A stretch of DNA of 64,000 bases from Bacteroidota bacterium (GCA_947477885.1 CANJUD010000008.1:62001-126000), one strand, 5' to 3'. Counted from the stretch's first letter, positions 8,464 to 17,212 are shown. Translations and numbers: made by a program. Notes: generated by a model from the sequence alone, not told the origin.

Positions 8464-10605
8464 ATGGCAAAGCTAAGATTTGGGCTGAACGGCCAGATAT
8501 TTACAGGTTTCTTTATCCTGGTATTCCTGCTGATGTTATATGCTATCGTTAGCTTTTTTGCTTTGAAAGCCAATACCAATATTTCTGAAAAGATATCGAC
8601 GGTGGTTGCCCCATCCCTCGAGGCCGTGAATGACTTGGATAATATGGTGGTAAAATCGAGAATGCTTACCATTACTTGGGTGCTATCGCAGCCTAATGAC
8701 TATGATAAATCTGCATTAAAAAAACTTCATCAAACAGAATATAGACAAATAAAACAAAACATCAAAAAACTAATGGCCAAATGGGATGACCCAAGTTCCG
8801 CAAAAGAGATGGATTCCGCATTTGTTTTGTTTGAAGTTATTCTAGGTTGGGAAAAAGAAATTATGGCTTACTTGCCCGATTTTAAATCCTATGAAATAGC
8901 GGAAGCCAAAATTGAAAGCAGTGATTTATTGGGCAATGTAATAGAACAATCGGATGAGCTTGCTGCACGAGTTGACAAAATTAAAAAATTGAAATCGAAA
9001 GAGTTTGCTGAGAGCGAACTCATACTGTCAAAAACAGCAGATAATTTAAGATATAGTATTATAGGGCTTTCTATATTGTTCAGTATTTTGGGCGTTATCA
9101 TATCTATATATATGGGTAACCTTATTACCAAACCCGTGGTGCAACTTCGTAATGTGATAAATCGTTTGAGTCGCGGAGAATTGGCCAAGAGCGACCTGCG
9201 TGTGAGCCAAAACGAAATTGGTAAAATGATACAATCGGTTGACATTCTTACCGAATCATTGAAGCAAAAAACACAATTTGCAAACGCGATAGGAACACGC
9301 AATTATGATGAACCGTTCAAACCCATCGGACCGCGTGACGATTTGGGAACAGCACTCATTTCGATGAGAGATAACTTAAAAAAGAATGAGTCGCAATTAA
9401 TTGAAGCCAAAGATGCAGCTGAATCTGCCGACAAAGCAAAGAGCCAATTTCTAAGCAATATGAGTCACGAGATTCGCACACCGATGAACGCCATCATTGG
9501 TCTCACAGAATTACTTTTACAAGAAAAAGAACTCGACGAAATGCAAGCCGACAATCTTCGTTCTATACAATTATCAGCCGACAACTTATTAGAAATTATC
9601 AATGATATATTAGACATTTCTAAGATTGATGCTGGGAAATTGAGTCTGCAAACATCAGAATTTAATTTGAACGATGTATTACAACAAGTGCTTCGTGTGG
9701 CTAGTGTGAAAGCCAGTTCCAAAAAAATACAACTCAACAAATCTGTCGATACACGCTTGCCAATGATGCTGAAAGGTGATGCGGTTAGGCTTAATCAAAT
9801 ACTCATAAACCTTGTTGACAATGCTCTAAAATTCACAGAGAATGGCAACGTGGAAGTGAAATTAACCGCCAAGTCGCTGGATATACAAAATGCCAAATTA
9901 ATTTTACATATAGAAGTAGTTGACACTGGAATTGGAATACCTCGCGAAAAATTCAACATTATATTCGAAAGTTTCCGTCAGATAAAAGACGAACACAATC
10001 GCCAATATGGTGGCACAGGTTTGGGCCTCGCCATTACCAACAAATTGGTTGAACTGATGAAAGGTAGAATATGGTTGGAGAGTGAAGTAGACCGCGGAAC
10101 TACGTTCTATATAGAGTTGCCTTTCGAGATATCAGAAAACTATATGAATGTGGCACAGTTTATCCAATCGCCAGTGAAGATAAGCCCCGTGATGGAGAAT
10201 ACGGCCAATAACAAAAATTTTGCAGGCAGGCATTTCTTGGTTGTTGAAGATAATCTGATCAATCAGATATTGATGAAAGAGATTTTGAAAAAATGGAATG
10301 CTACCTTCGAGGTTGCTTCTAATGGTGTAGAATGCCTTAAATATATGGAGCAAAAAGAGTATGATGCGGTGCTAATGGATTTGCAAATGCCTATTATGGA
10401 TGGCTATGAAGCTACGCAAAAAATAAGGCAGAGCCAGACTTATAAAAATCCACTAATACCGATTATCGCTATATCTGCAGATGCTTATGAAGCCACAAAA
10501 GTTAAAGCTCTTGAAACAGGCATGAACGACTATATCTCAAAGCCTTTTAGTAACGACGGACTATATAATATCATTAATAAATGGATAGGCCGCAAAGCAG
10601 CGTAA
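8464..10605 (+). CDS. Hybrid sensor histidine kinase (4HB-HAMP-HisKA-HATPase-REC)
   Basis: The protein has 713 residues. Transmembrane helices at about 15-38 and 195-220 bracket a helical periplasmic region, followed by HAMP and a coiled linker. The HisKA domain holds SHEIRTP with phospho-acceptor His335. The ATPase has N-box NLVDNALKFT, G1 DTGIGIP and G2 YGGTGLGLAI. A C-terminal receiver has acidic EDN near its start, Asp639 in LMDLQMP, and the conserved Lys in SKPF. There is no DNA-binding output, so phosphate would pass to another protein or act locally. It starts 12 bases after the receptor gene and completes a YfiR/receptor/kinase operon. All catalytic motifs look intact. Confidence 0.95.
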   Translation: MAKLRFGLNGQIFTGFFILVFLLMLYAIVSFFALKANTNISEKISTVVAPSLEAVNDLDNMVVKSRMLTITWVLSQPNDYDKSALKKLHQTEYRQIKQNIKKLMAKWDDPSSAKEMDSAFVLFEVILGWEKEIMAYLPDFKSYEIAEAKIESSDLLGNVIEQSDELAARVDKIKKLKSKEFAESELILSKTADNLRYSIIGLSILFSILGVIISIYMGNLITKPVVQLRNVINRLSRGELAKSDLRVSQNEIGKMIQSVDILTESLKQKTQFANAIGTRNYDEPFKPIGPRDDLGTALISMRDNLKKNESQLIEAKDAAESADKAKSQFLSNMSHEIRTPMNAIIGLTELLLQEKELDEMQADNLRSIQLSADNLLEIINDILDISKIDAGKLSLQTSEFNLNDVLQQVLRVASVKASSKKIQLNKSVDTRLPMMLKGDAVRLNQILINLVDNALKFTENGNVEVKLTAKSLDIQNAKLILHIEVVDTGIGIPREKFNIIFESFRQIKDEHNRQYGGTGLGLAITNKLVELMKGRIWLESEVDRGTTFYIELPFEISENYMNVAQFIQSPVKISPVMENTANNKNFAGRHFLVVEDNLINQILMKEILKKWNATFEVASNGVECLKYMEQKEYDAVLMDLQMPIMDGYEATQKIRQSQTYKNPLIPIIAISADAYEATKVKALETGMNDYISKPFSNDGLYNIINKWIGRKAA

Positions 10606-11249
10606 AATTTAACCTGTACCCTACCCTTTTTGTTTTTTTATTGCCTATAGTTATATTAACTATTTGTATTGGGGTATACGGCAACCATACTGCTTTCTTA
10701 TATATTAATAACCATTTCCATTCTGGATTATTAGATACGCTGATGCCATTTATTACTATGATGGGCGAATGGGTAGTAGTTATCCCTACTATCATTATCG
10801 TTGCATTTTTTAATTATAAACAGGCATTGGGAATTGCAATTTCTGGTATTGTTTCAATGATAGTTGTGCAAGGATTAAAAGAATATGTATTTGCTGATAT
10901 GGCTAGGCCATCAGGTGTTTTTGCAAATGATTTATCTGTTCTGCACATTGTTGAAAATACAGATTTACATTCATGCTACACCTTTCCTTCAGGACACAGT
11001 GCTGGAGTTTTTATGTTGTGCATGTCTTTGGCATTTTATTTTAAGAATATAAATGTAACAATGGGATTGATATTGGTGGCTTGTTTAACGGGTTGGTCCA
11101 GAATGTATCTTGCCCAACATTTCCCAATCGATGTGGCAGTTGGCGCCCTTATTGGCATTGCTTCGTCATACTTTATGGAAATTTGGATTTCTAAAACCAA
11201 GAAATTTAAAGGTGAAGCAAATTTTATGACACTTTTTCGCAAAAAATAA
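10581..11249 (+). CDS. PAP2-family membrane phosphatase
   Basis: This is an integral membrane acid phosphatase of the type 2 phosphatidic acid phosphatase family. The three motifs are present: KEYVFADMARP (KxxxxxxRP), PSGH, and SRMYLAQHFPIDV (SRxxxxxHxxxD), each between hydrophobic helices. Such enzymes dephosphorylate lipid phosphates, for example undecaprenyl pyrophosphate or phosphatidylglycerophosphate; the substrate is not readable here. The start overlaps the end of the kinase gene by 25 bases, so it is probably translated from the same transcript, though a functional link to the kinase is only inferred from position. The 222-residue length is normal. Confidence 0.9.
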   Translation: MDRPQSSVKFNLYPTLFVFLLPIVILTICIGVYGNHTAFLYINNHFHSGLLDTLMPFITMMGEWVVVIPTIIIVAFFNYKQALGIAISGIVSMIVVQGLKEYVFADMARPSGVFANDLSVLHIVENTDLHSCYTFPSGHSAGVFMLCMSLAFYFKNINVTMGLILVACLTGWSRMYLAQHFPIDVAVGALIGIASSYFMEIWISKTKKFKGEANFMTLFRKK

Positions 11250-11305
11250 ATAGCTGAATAACAACACTATATAGCAACTGATGCAATTATCAAAATCAAC
11301 ACTTA

Positions 11306-11335
11306 TTGCAGAGTACTATACAAAGCATACATTTG
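11306..11335 (+). promoter_or_regulatory. Bacteroidota-type promoter
   Basis: TTG (11306-11308), a 19-nt spacer, then TACATTTG (11328-11335). It sits 28 nt before the ATG of the PUR-domain gene. Element match and spacing are both optimal. Confidence 0.75.
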
Positions 11336-11363
11336 TCGACTCAAAAAAAAGTATAGAAAAAGT

Positions 11364-11687
11364 ATGGATGACTACAACCAGGACAGGAACATTGTATTTT
11401 CGAGAAAAGTAAAGGCCGGAAAAAGGACCTATTTCTTTGATGTGAAAACTACCAAGGGTAATGATTATTACATAAACATTACCGAAAGCAAAAAGAATTT
11501 GGATGGAGGTTTTATGAAAACCAAAGTGTTCTTATACAAAGAAGACTTCAATAAATTTATGGATGGCCTGCAAGAAACTGTTTCATATGTAAAAAACGAG
11601 TTGATGCCCGACTATAATTTTGATGAGTACCAAAGGCCTGAATATAATGCCACTCCGCCTGCCGAAGAGGACTTTAACCAAAGCTAA
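11364..11687 (+). CDS. PUR-domain DNA/RNA-binding protein (DUF3276)
   Basis: This 107-residue protein matches the DUF3276 family, a bacterial relative of PUR-alpha that is widespread in Bacteroidota. It has the paired strands VFSRKVKAGKRTYFFDVK and DYYINITESKK, then a helix near VFLYKEDFNKF, and an acidic tail. PUR domains bind single-stranded nucleic acid, and a role as a nucleoid or RNA-binding protein is likely but unproven. The gene is monocistronic, with a consensus promoter and a strong terminator directly after it, which suggests high expression. The family is a lineage marker supporting the Bacteroidota assignment of the window. Confidence 0.9.
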   Translation: MDDYNQDRNIVFSRKVKAGKRTYFFDVKTTKGNDYYINITESKKNLDGGFMKTKVFLYKEDFNKFMDGLQETVSYVKNELMPDYNFDEYQRPEYNATPPAEEDFNQS

Positions 11688-11703
11688 TCCACCAATTGTA
11701 TAT

Positions 11704-11740
11704 AAAAAAAATGCGACGCACTAGAGTCGCATTTTTTTTT
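11704..11740 (+). terminator. Intrinsic terminator after the PUR gene
   Basis: An ATGCGAC/GTCGCAT stem (11711-11717 with 11726-11732), extended by facing A- and T-runs, has an 8-nt loop. It probably works in both directions. Confidence 0.9.
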
Positions 11741-11756
11741 ATCCCTGTTTTTTAAC

Positions 11757-11764
11757 TAGGTTTG
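11757..11764 (+). promoter_or_regulatory. -7 promoter box upstream of the DUF3822 gene
   Basis: TAGGTTTG fits TAnnTTTG and lies 10 nt before the ATG. The upstream region is the T-rich end of the previous terminator and has no clean -33 TTG. Confidence 0.5.
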
Positions 11765-11774
11765 CAACATCACA

Positions 11775-12599
11775 ATGACCGCATACGAAATTCAGGCTGC
11801 TAGCTATAACGATGATATAAGCCATCTGTTGGACTTATATATCAAATTGGCCGACCGTGAAATGGCCTACGGGCTTTATGACCCTAAGTTTTCATCCTTC
11901 ATTGCACTGAAATCGTTCCCGCTATCAACCCCAGATGATTTGCGAGACATTGTAAACCACGAATTCACTAAAACATATCGCAGTTCAAGAATTATTATAG
12001 AGAATAACCAATCGGCACTATTCCCTGAAAATTTGTTTGACCGCAATAAAGCCAAAGATATTTTTTCATTTACAACACCTTTTAATGCCAACGAAGAAAC
12101 ATTATATACTGACCACTTAAAAACTAGTGGCATGCTGAATGTGTTCAAAATATCAAACCTACTTAAAGAAATCATTACCCCATATTTTCCGCAAGCAAAA
12201 ATTACACATTATGCCACAGCACTGCTATCAGGACTAATGGTGAATAGTAATGATGAAACTGAATTTACAGCACATGTTAATCCCGATTTTTTTCATATTG
12301 TAATTACCAAAAACAATAAGCTAATTTTCTGTAATTCCTTCGAGTATGAAACTATTGAAGATATACTATATTATATATTAGCCAGCTACGAACATTTTGA
12401 ATTTTCGCCTAAAACGCAACCCCTAAAACTATATGGCTCTATCAATCGGTTTGATGAATTGAAAGATTTGCTGAATACCTATATCATGTTTACAGAACTT
12501 GGCGAACGCCCTGCCAACTTTTCTTTCGACAAGGCATTTGACCAATTGCCCGAGCATTTATATTTCCCGCTTTTATCATTGCCCCTGTGCGAATCATAA
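11775..12599 (+). CDS. DUF3822 family protein
   Basis: This 274-residue soluble protein is of the Bacteroidota-restricted DUF3822 family, which has an actin/ASKHA-like look. There is no signal peptide or membrane segment. Seen here are the N-terminal YNDDISHLLDLYIKLADREMAYGLYD segment (read in two parts), a central FFHIVITKNNKLIFCNSF strand pair, and EDILYYIL. The last 13 bases overlap the rsmD start, an arrangement typical of this family, so the two genes are translationally coupled. A molecular role is not known; association with ribosome maturation is only inferred from the rsmD linkage. Confidence 0.75.
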   Translation: MTAYEIQAASYNDDISHLLDLYIKLADREMAYGLYDPKFSSFIALKSFPLSTPDDLRDIVNHEFTKTYRSSRIIIENNQSALFPENLFDRNKAKDIFSFTTPFNANEETLYTDHLKTSGMLNVFKISNLLKEIITPYFPQAKITHYATALLSGLMVNSNDETEFTAHVNPDFFHIVITKNNKLIFCNSFEYETIEDILYYILASYEHFEFSPKTQPLKLYGSINRFDELKDLLNTYIMFTELGERPANFSFDKAFDQLPEHLYFPLLSLPLCES

Positions 12600-13126
12600 G
12601 TGGAAAATATCGTGGCCATGTGCTCCGTCCTCCCACAGGATTGCCTGTTAGACCCACTACTGACCGAGCCAAAGAAAGTTTGTTCAATATATTAGAAAAC
12701 AAATATTATATAGATGAACTAAATGTACTGGATTTATTTAGTGGTACCGGTAATATAGCTTTTGAATTTGCAAGCCGCGGTGCCATTGAAGTAATTTGTG
12801 TAGATAAATATCCGAAATGCTGCAAGTATATATATGCTGAAGCTCAAAAAATTGGGCTCAATCAAATACATACCGTTACCGAAGATGTAATACACTTTAT
12901 CAAAAATTGTCCTACTCAATACACTATTGTATTTGCTGATCCACCCTATGAAATGGCCAATCAAGAAGATATAATCGCCCTGATATTTGAAAAAGAATTG
13001 GTCAAAAAAAATGGGATGCTTATATGGGAACACCACAAAAATCTGAATTTTAAAAACCTAAAACACTATAGCGAAACGCGGAACTATGGAGATTCGGCAT
13101 TTAGTTTTTTTGCAATCAATGAATAA
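12587..13126 (+). CDS. rsmD: 16S rRNA (guanine966-N2)-methyltransferase RsmD
   Basis: RsmD methylates G966 of 16S rRNA in the assembled 30S head. The family features are all present: the N-terminal MRIISGKYRGHVL, the conserved RPTTDRAKESLFNIL, motif I LDLFSGTGNIAFEFASRG, and the catalytic FADPPYE (DPPY) motif. The 179-residue length is normal. It overlaps the end of the DUF3822 gene. The 3' end runs close to a palindromic repeat element that separates it from the amidohydrolase gene. Confidence 0.95.
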   Translation: MRIISGKYRGHVLRPPTGLPVRPTTDRAKESLFNILENKYYIDELNVLDLFSGTGNIAFEFASRGAIEVICVDKYPKCCKYIYAEAQKIGLNQIHTVTEDVIHFIKNCPTQYTIVFADPPYEMANQEDIIALIFEKELVKKNGMLIWEHHKNLNFKNLKHYSETRNYGDSAFSFFAINE

Positions 13127-13165
13127 TATATTATTATATATATGCTCGTCATTGGGACTGTATGC

Positions 13166-13310
13166 CGTCATTGCGAGGAGGCTTCCGACGTGGCAAATTT
13201 CAATTCGACGCAGTCAATCCCATGGTGTGTGTGCTCGGAAATTTAAACTCGCCGAGCATACACTCGAGGAGATTTCCACGTCGCCCTTCGCACCGCTCCT
13301 TGCAATGACG
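13166..13310. repeat. GTCATTGCGAGG-type palindromic repeat element
   Basis: An element of about 145 bp is bounded by inverted ends: CGTCATTGCGAGGAG at 13166-13180 and CTCCTTGCAATGACG at 13296-13310, differing at one position. Two nested inverted pairs lie inside: GACGTGG-type (13187 on) against CCACGTC (ending 13282), and a 12-bp pair at 13227-13238 and 13252-13263. It is more GC-rich than its surroundings. A partial extra end (CGTCATTGGGA) lies just upstream at 13147. It has no coding capacity of its own and looks like a MITE/REP-type element. Confidence 0.75.
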
Positions 13311-14966
13311 CGTAAGGGGTTAGTTTTCCTCCTTCCCCTTCTATTATACACCCTCCCATCCTACTCCCAATCCGATTCAACAATTACGATATATCACAAT
13401 GCCACTATATATAGTGTCGATAGTCTGTTTACCAAGTATGATGCAATGGCAATTGTTGAATATCCATTGAATGAAAAGAAAAATAAAATTTTAGCAACAG
13501 GGCAAATTGAAAAACTAAAAACAAAATATCCGAATGCAATTTTAAATAATGTAAAAGGTAAATATATATATCCTGGTTTTATTGATGCTCATTGTCATTT
13601 TTTTGGATTGGGTGTGAGTATGCAAATAGTTGACCTGGTAGGAACAAAAACATACGAAGAAGTATTAGAACGGTGTAAAAAGTATTATAATACCAACAAA
13701 GGAAACTACCTGATGGGCCGTGGTTGGGACCAAAACGACTGGCCTAAAAAAGAATATCCTACTAATGAGCAATTGAATTTACTTTTTCCTGATATTCCAG
13801 TTGTATTAAAACGAATAGATGGTCATGCCGCATTAGTAAATAAGAAAGCATTGGCAATAGCAGGAATTAAAAAAGGAACAAAAATTAAAGGTGGTGAAAT
13901 TATATTAAAAGATGGAAAACCAACAGGAGTTCTAATTGACAATGCTGTTGATTTGGTGATGAAAGTAATCCCCAAAATGAGTGATATACAAATTAAACTT
14001 GCAGTGGAACAAGCCGAAAAAAAATGTATATCAGTGGGCTTGACCAGTGCGGTTGATGCCGGATTGGAGATGGACACTATATATAAAATTGCTAAATTTT
14101 TAAGGGATATAAATGTATATGCCATGCCAATGTTCACAACTGATTTTATTGAATCGCACGATGCTAATATCGACCATCCCATAGACTATGATAAACTGCA
14201 TTTAGATGGCGTAAAAGTATATATAGATGGTGCACTCGGCTCGCGTGGTGCATTATTATTAAAACCCTATAGTGATAATCCAAAATCATATGGATTAGAA
14301 TTAAAAAGCTATAAGGAACTTCAAAAAATATTTCTATGGTGTGCCGAATACGGATACCCACTCAATGCCCACTGTATAGGCGATTCAGCCACTCGCATAT
14401 ATTTTAAATTGATAGAAGAATTGAAACCCATCTTGAAAAAAAATATATATAAATGGCGAATCGAACATGCACAGGTTGTTGACACAAATGATTTACACAA
14501 GTTTAAAAAGTATGGCATCATACCTTCAGTGCAACCCACCCATGCTACAAGTGATATGTATTGGGCTGAAGAGCGATTGGGCAAGCAACGCGTAAAAACC
14601 GCCTATGCCTATAAAGATTTATTAAAAGCAGCTGGCGTAATTGCACTTGGCACCGATTTTCCTGTGGAAGATGTAAATCCATTATATACATTTACCTCAG
14701 CCGTATGGCGAATGGATAGCAATGAATTCCCAAAAAACGGTTTCCAAATAGAGAATGCACTCACCAAAGAAGAAGCCCTGAGAGGTATGACAATATGGGC
14801 AGCATACAGTGTGAATGCCGAACGATATACTGGCAGCCTAGAACCCAACAAACAAGCCGATTTCATTATCTTTGATACCGACCTCATGAATGCCACTTTT
14901 AAACAATGTAGAAATGCTAAAGTGATTGGAACTTATATAAGGGGGAAACGGGTATATAGTAGATAG
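13305..14966 (+). CDS. Secreted amidohydrolase (YtcJ-like)
   Basis: This protein of about 553 residues belongs to the amidohydrolase superfamily 3 (YtcJ/NfdA-like). It has the metal-site motif FIDAHCHFFG, the GRGWDQNDWP signature, GALGSRGA, NAHCIGDSA, RIEHAQVV, and ALGTDFPVE. The frame is open from 13086, but the first 73 codons run through a palindromic repeat. The ATG at 13305, inside the last bases of that repeat, gives a clean signal peptide (TRKGLVFLLPLLLYTLPSYSQ), so I place the start there. The enzyme is probably periplasmic and hydrolyses an amide or N-formyl substrate that cannot be named. The stop codon lies inside a heptad-period repeat. Confidence 0.88.
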   Translation: MTRKGLVFLLPLLLYTLPSYSQSDSTITIYHNATIYSVDSLFTKYDAMAIVEYPLNEKKNKILATGQIEKLKTKYPNAILNNVKGKYIYPGFIDAHCHFFGLGVSMQIVDLVGTKTYEEVLERCKKYYNTNKGNYLMGRGWDQNDWPKKEYPTNEQLNLLFPDIPVVLKRIDGHAALVNKKALAIAGIKKGTKIKGGEIILKDGKPTGVLIDNAVDLVMKVIPKMSDIQIKLAVEQAEKKCISVGLTSAVDAGLEMDTIYKIAKFLRDINVYAMPMFTTDFIESHDANIDHPIDYDKLHLDGVKVYIDGALGSRGALLLKPYSDNPKSYGLELKSYKELQKIFLWCAEYGYPLNAHCIGDSATRIYFKLIEELKPILKKNIYKWRIEHAQVVDTNDLHKFKKYGIIPSVQPTHATSDMYWAEERLGKQRVKTAYAYKDLLKAAGVIALGTDFPVEDVNPLYTFTSAVWRMDSNEFPKNGFQIENALTKEEALRGMTIWAAYSVNAERYTGSLEPNKQADFIIFDTDLMNATFKQCRNAKVIGTYIRGKRVYSR

Positions 14967-14999
14967 TATAAAGTATAAAGACAGTGATAAATGATAAAT
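14951..14999. repeat. Heptad-period repeat covering the amidohydrolase stop codon
   Basis: Seven in-register 7-nt units include two copies of AGTATAA (14965-14978) and two of GATAAAT (14986-14999). The last three codons and stop of the amidohydrolase lie within the first units. It is followed by a GC-rich patch (15040-15085) with CCCGGATC and TTCGGGAG, similar to other spacer words in the window. Confidence 0.65.
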
Positions 15000-15092
15000 A
15001 TGTTACTTAAAACTTTAAAGTACCCAACTCCCCTATCCTTCGGAAAGGTCCCGGATCTTATTCGGGAGGGGGTGAGGCTTTGCGGCAGCCCT

Positions 15093-15725
15093 GTGCGTAA
15101 AATCCACTTTCTTTTTCTCCTCTTCACTTTATTATATATAATACCTTCCAATATCTTTTCACAACAAGCAAAATTTAAAGCAAGTTTTGGCCTTAGTTTA
15201 TCGCAGATAGATAATGATGGCATGAGTGGTTATCACAAAAACGGATTAACTGCTGGATTAGCAACACAGTTCCCTCTCAAAAAAAATATGTTATGGTCAA
15301 TAGGTTTGAAATACGTGAACAAAGGCAGCAAAAAAATATACGGTGAATTTGGCCCAGTTGGGGGAAATGGGAAATGGGAAATCGCCAGATTACAATACAT
15401 TGATGTGCCACTTACTTTTACTTATGTATATAAGGACAGATTTCATATAACGACAGGACCCTTAGCAGGTATATTAACAGGTGGCAATATAGAATTTACT
15501 CCTTTTACCAAAACTCCGGCACTTGATGTATTTAAACGTGTTGAGGCGGCTTGGATTTTATCTGCATCCTATAATTTTACCAATAATTGGTTTGTTCAGG
15601 TATCAACTGAGACCAGTTATATTTCTATAACCAAAGGTGATAATCGTCCCCATTTTCAAAGATATTTTGGACATATGAATGATAATATTTTGATTGAATT
15701 GGTAAAGGTTTTTGATAGTAAATAA
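15093..15725 (+). CDS. Outer membrane beta-barrel protein (PorT-like)
   Basis: A signal peptide (RKIHFLFLLFTLLYIIPSN then FSQQ) is followed by about 185 residues of alternating amphipathic strands: KFKASFGLSLSQ, LWSIGLKYVNKGSK, YIDVPLTFTYVYKDRF and HITTGPLAGILTGG. This is the pattern of the 8-strand PorT-like outer membrane barrels of Bacteroidota. The frame is open further upstream (an ATG at 14991), but that part is repeat sequence. The GTG at 15093 gives a normal signal peptide and is preferred, with some doubt. Function is unknown. Confidence 0.75.
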   Translation: MRKIHFLFLLFTLLYIIPSNIFSQQAKFKASFGLSLSQIDNDGMSGYHKNGLTAGLATQFPLKKNMLWSIGLKYVNKGSKKIYGEFGPVGGNGKWEIARLQYIDVPLTFTYVYKDRFHITTGPLAGILTGGNIEFTPFTKTPALDVFKRVEAAWILSASYNFTNNWFVQVSTETSYISITKGDNRPHFQRYFGHMNDNILIELVKVFDSK

Positions 15726-15857
15726 AAGAAATAGTGGTAAGTGGCTGACGCGGCAATTACCACTAAAATTTGCCAATTGATTACCTTAATACATGCATCA
15801 AACAAAATATTATCGCATTAATACCGCGTCATGCTGTTTTATGACGCGTAACCTATA

Positions 15858-16610
15858 TCAAATCTTCTTCAAATTGAGGTGTTCCCCATCAAACACGGCA
15901 TAGGTAAAATGTGTTATCCAGTCGCCTAGATTTATATAAGTTGCACCATTTCCCAAATCCAATTGCAGGGGATAATGACGATGCCCATATATCATATAAT
16001 CATAATGCGTTTGTTGTAATAGTTCTTTCGAATATATAATCAACCATTCCTTCTCTTCACCCAAAAACACTTTGTCTCTATCAGCATTTACACTGCGACT
16101 GCTTTTGCTAAAATAATTTGCCAAGCGAATTCCTATATCGGGGTGCACTTGCCTGAAAAGCCATTGGCAAAAAGAATTGCGAAATAGTTTTTTAATAAAC
16201 TTATATCCATGATCACCCGGACCAAGTCCGTCACCATGTGCTATATAAAACTTTTTATTTCCTATAGTTTTAATCAATGGTGCATGATGCACTTCTATAT
16301 TAAACTCTTTGCTAAAATAATCACGCATCCACACATCATGGTTGCCACTGAATATATATATCTTAATATCAGCATCACTCATCCGAGCAAGCTGACCTAA
16401 AAACCGAGTATAATACTTTGGAATAGCGTGCTTATACTCAAACCAAAAATCGAACAAATCGCCTACTAAATATAATTCTTTTGCATCCACCGAAATCTGC
16501 TCCAACCAATCCACTAGCTTACGCTCACGCTGCAAACTACTTTCGTAATCAGGCACGCCGAAATGAAAATCGGATGCGAAGTAGGTTTTGGTTCTGTGGG
16601 TTTCTGGCAC
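15858..16610 (-). CDS. lpxH: UDP-2,3-diacylglucosamine diphosphatase-like (LpxH type)
   Basis: This 250-residue calcineurin-like metallophosphoesterase carries the motifs of the LpxH branch: SDFHFG (DxH), GDLFDFWFEY, SGNHD, AHGDG and YGHRH. LpxH removes UMP from UDP-diacylglucosamine in lipid A synthesis, at the inner membrane face. The conserved FDFWFEY segment and C-terminal NLGDWITHFTYAVF favour LpxH over a general phosphoesterase. The GTG at 16610 is taken as start because a -7 promoter box lies 22 nt before it. The gene stands alone between repeat-rich spacers. Confidence 0.88.
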   Translation of the reverse strand: MPETHRTKTYFASDFHFGVPDYESSLQRERKLVDWLEQISVDAKELYLVGDLFDFWFEYKHAIPKYYTRFLGQLARMSDADIKIYIFSGNHDVWMRDYFSKEFNIEVHHAPLIKTIGNKKFYIAHGDGLGPGDHGYKFIKKLFRNSFCQWLFRQVHPDIGIRLANYFSKSSRSVNADRDKVFLGEEKEWLIIYSKELLQQTHYDYMIYGHRHYPLQLDLGNGATYINLGDWITHFTYAVFDGEHLNLKKI

Positions 16611-16631
16611 TTTTACAACTGGTATTTAGCA

Positions 16632-16639
16632 CAAAGATA
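16632..16639 (-). promoter_or_regulatory. -7 promoter box of lpxH
   Basis: The minus strand reads TATCTTTG, with a TTG about 18 nt upstream. It fits the Bacteroidota promoter and supports the GTG start of lpxH. Confidence 0.6.
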
Positions 16640-16755
16640 AGGGAGATTGGGAAATGACAAGTTTAGCTGATATCTATGATTTAGATTGTAGATTTCTTTT
16701 GTATCCTTTTATGCCACACTAAAAGAAAGTTAAATAGACATTACTTCTGAAATAC

Positions 16756-17202
16756 CTATGTAACATACCGCCTAGCAGGCAGCAACTGCCCCTTTTTGGA
16801 GGCATCGCATGGTTCTTTATTAATATCGAAAAAAGTGAGGTATACATTTTTTTGTTTTGGGTCACACTCTTTTCTTTGCAGGCTGGCATATACCAATAAT
16901 TATTAATGATTCTTTTTGCAAACAGGGTATCGCATTTCACCACCAAGCGTGAATCGACACGGTAGTTTTCGGCAGATTTGTAGAACCATTTCAAGTACCC
17001 ACACCCTGATTTACATATAATCATAGTCGGCTATTATTTTTGGTAAATATTTCTTTAAGGCGACATTCACATCCCACATTGCTATGGCATTTTTGTAGGT
17101 AAGCAGTTCATTTTATTTGACTAATGCTTTTTCGGCATCCGAACGTTTGGCATCCAGTTTTGGATTTGCTTCAAGATGCTTTTTTTGTTCAGAAAAATTC
17201 AT
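16756..17202 (-). pseudogene. Decayed gene of unknown function
   Basis: No intact gene fills the 745 bp between lpxH and the thioesterase, but a protein-like reading survives on the minus strand. It starts at ATG 17202 (MNFSEQKKHLEANPK...), hits a stop after about 29 codons, and continues in frame with NELLTYKNAIAMWDVN. It then needs a frame change to read KSGCGYLKWFYKSAENY, and another in an A-run to read CDPKQKNVYLTFFDINK, ending in a stop at 16756. The total is about 150 codons with at least three lesions. I do not recognise the family. It could also be two small unrelated frames, but the composition is coding-like throughout. Confidence 0.45.
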
Positions 17203-17212
17203 GGGATTCCGA

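Noticed and set aside
13086..13304. N-terminal extension of the amidohydrolase frame
   Set aside because: The 73 extra codons overlap the rsmD end and run through a palindromic repeat; the ATG at 13305 gives a proper signal peptide.
16719..17024. A 101-codon minus-strand frame taken as an intact gene
   Set aside because: Neighbouring frames on the same strand continue the same coding-like text, so it is better read as one part of a frameshifted relic.
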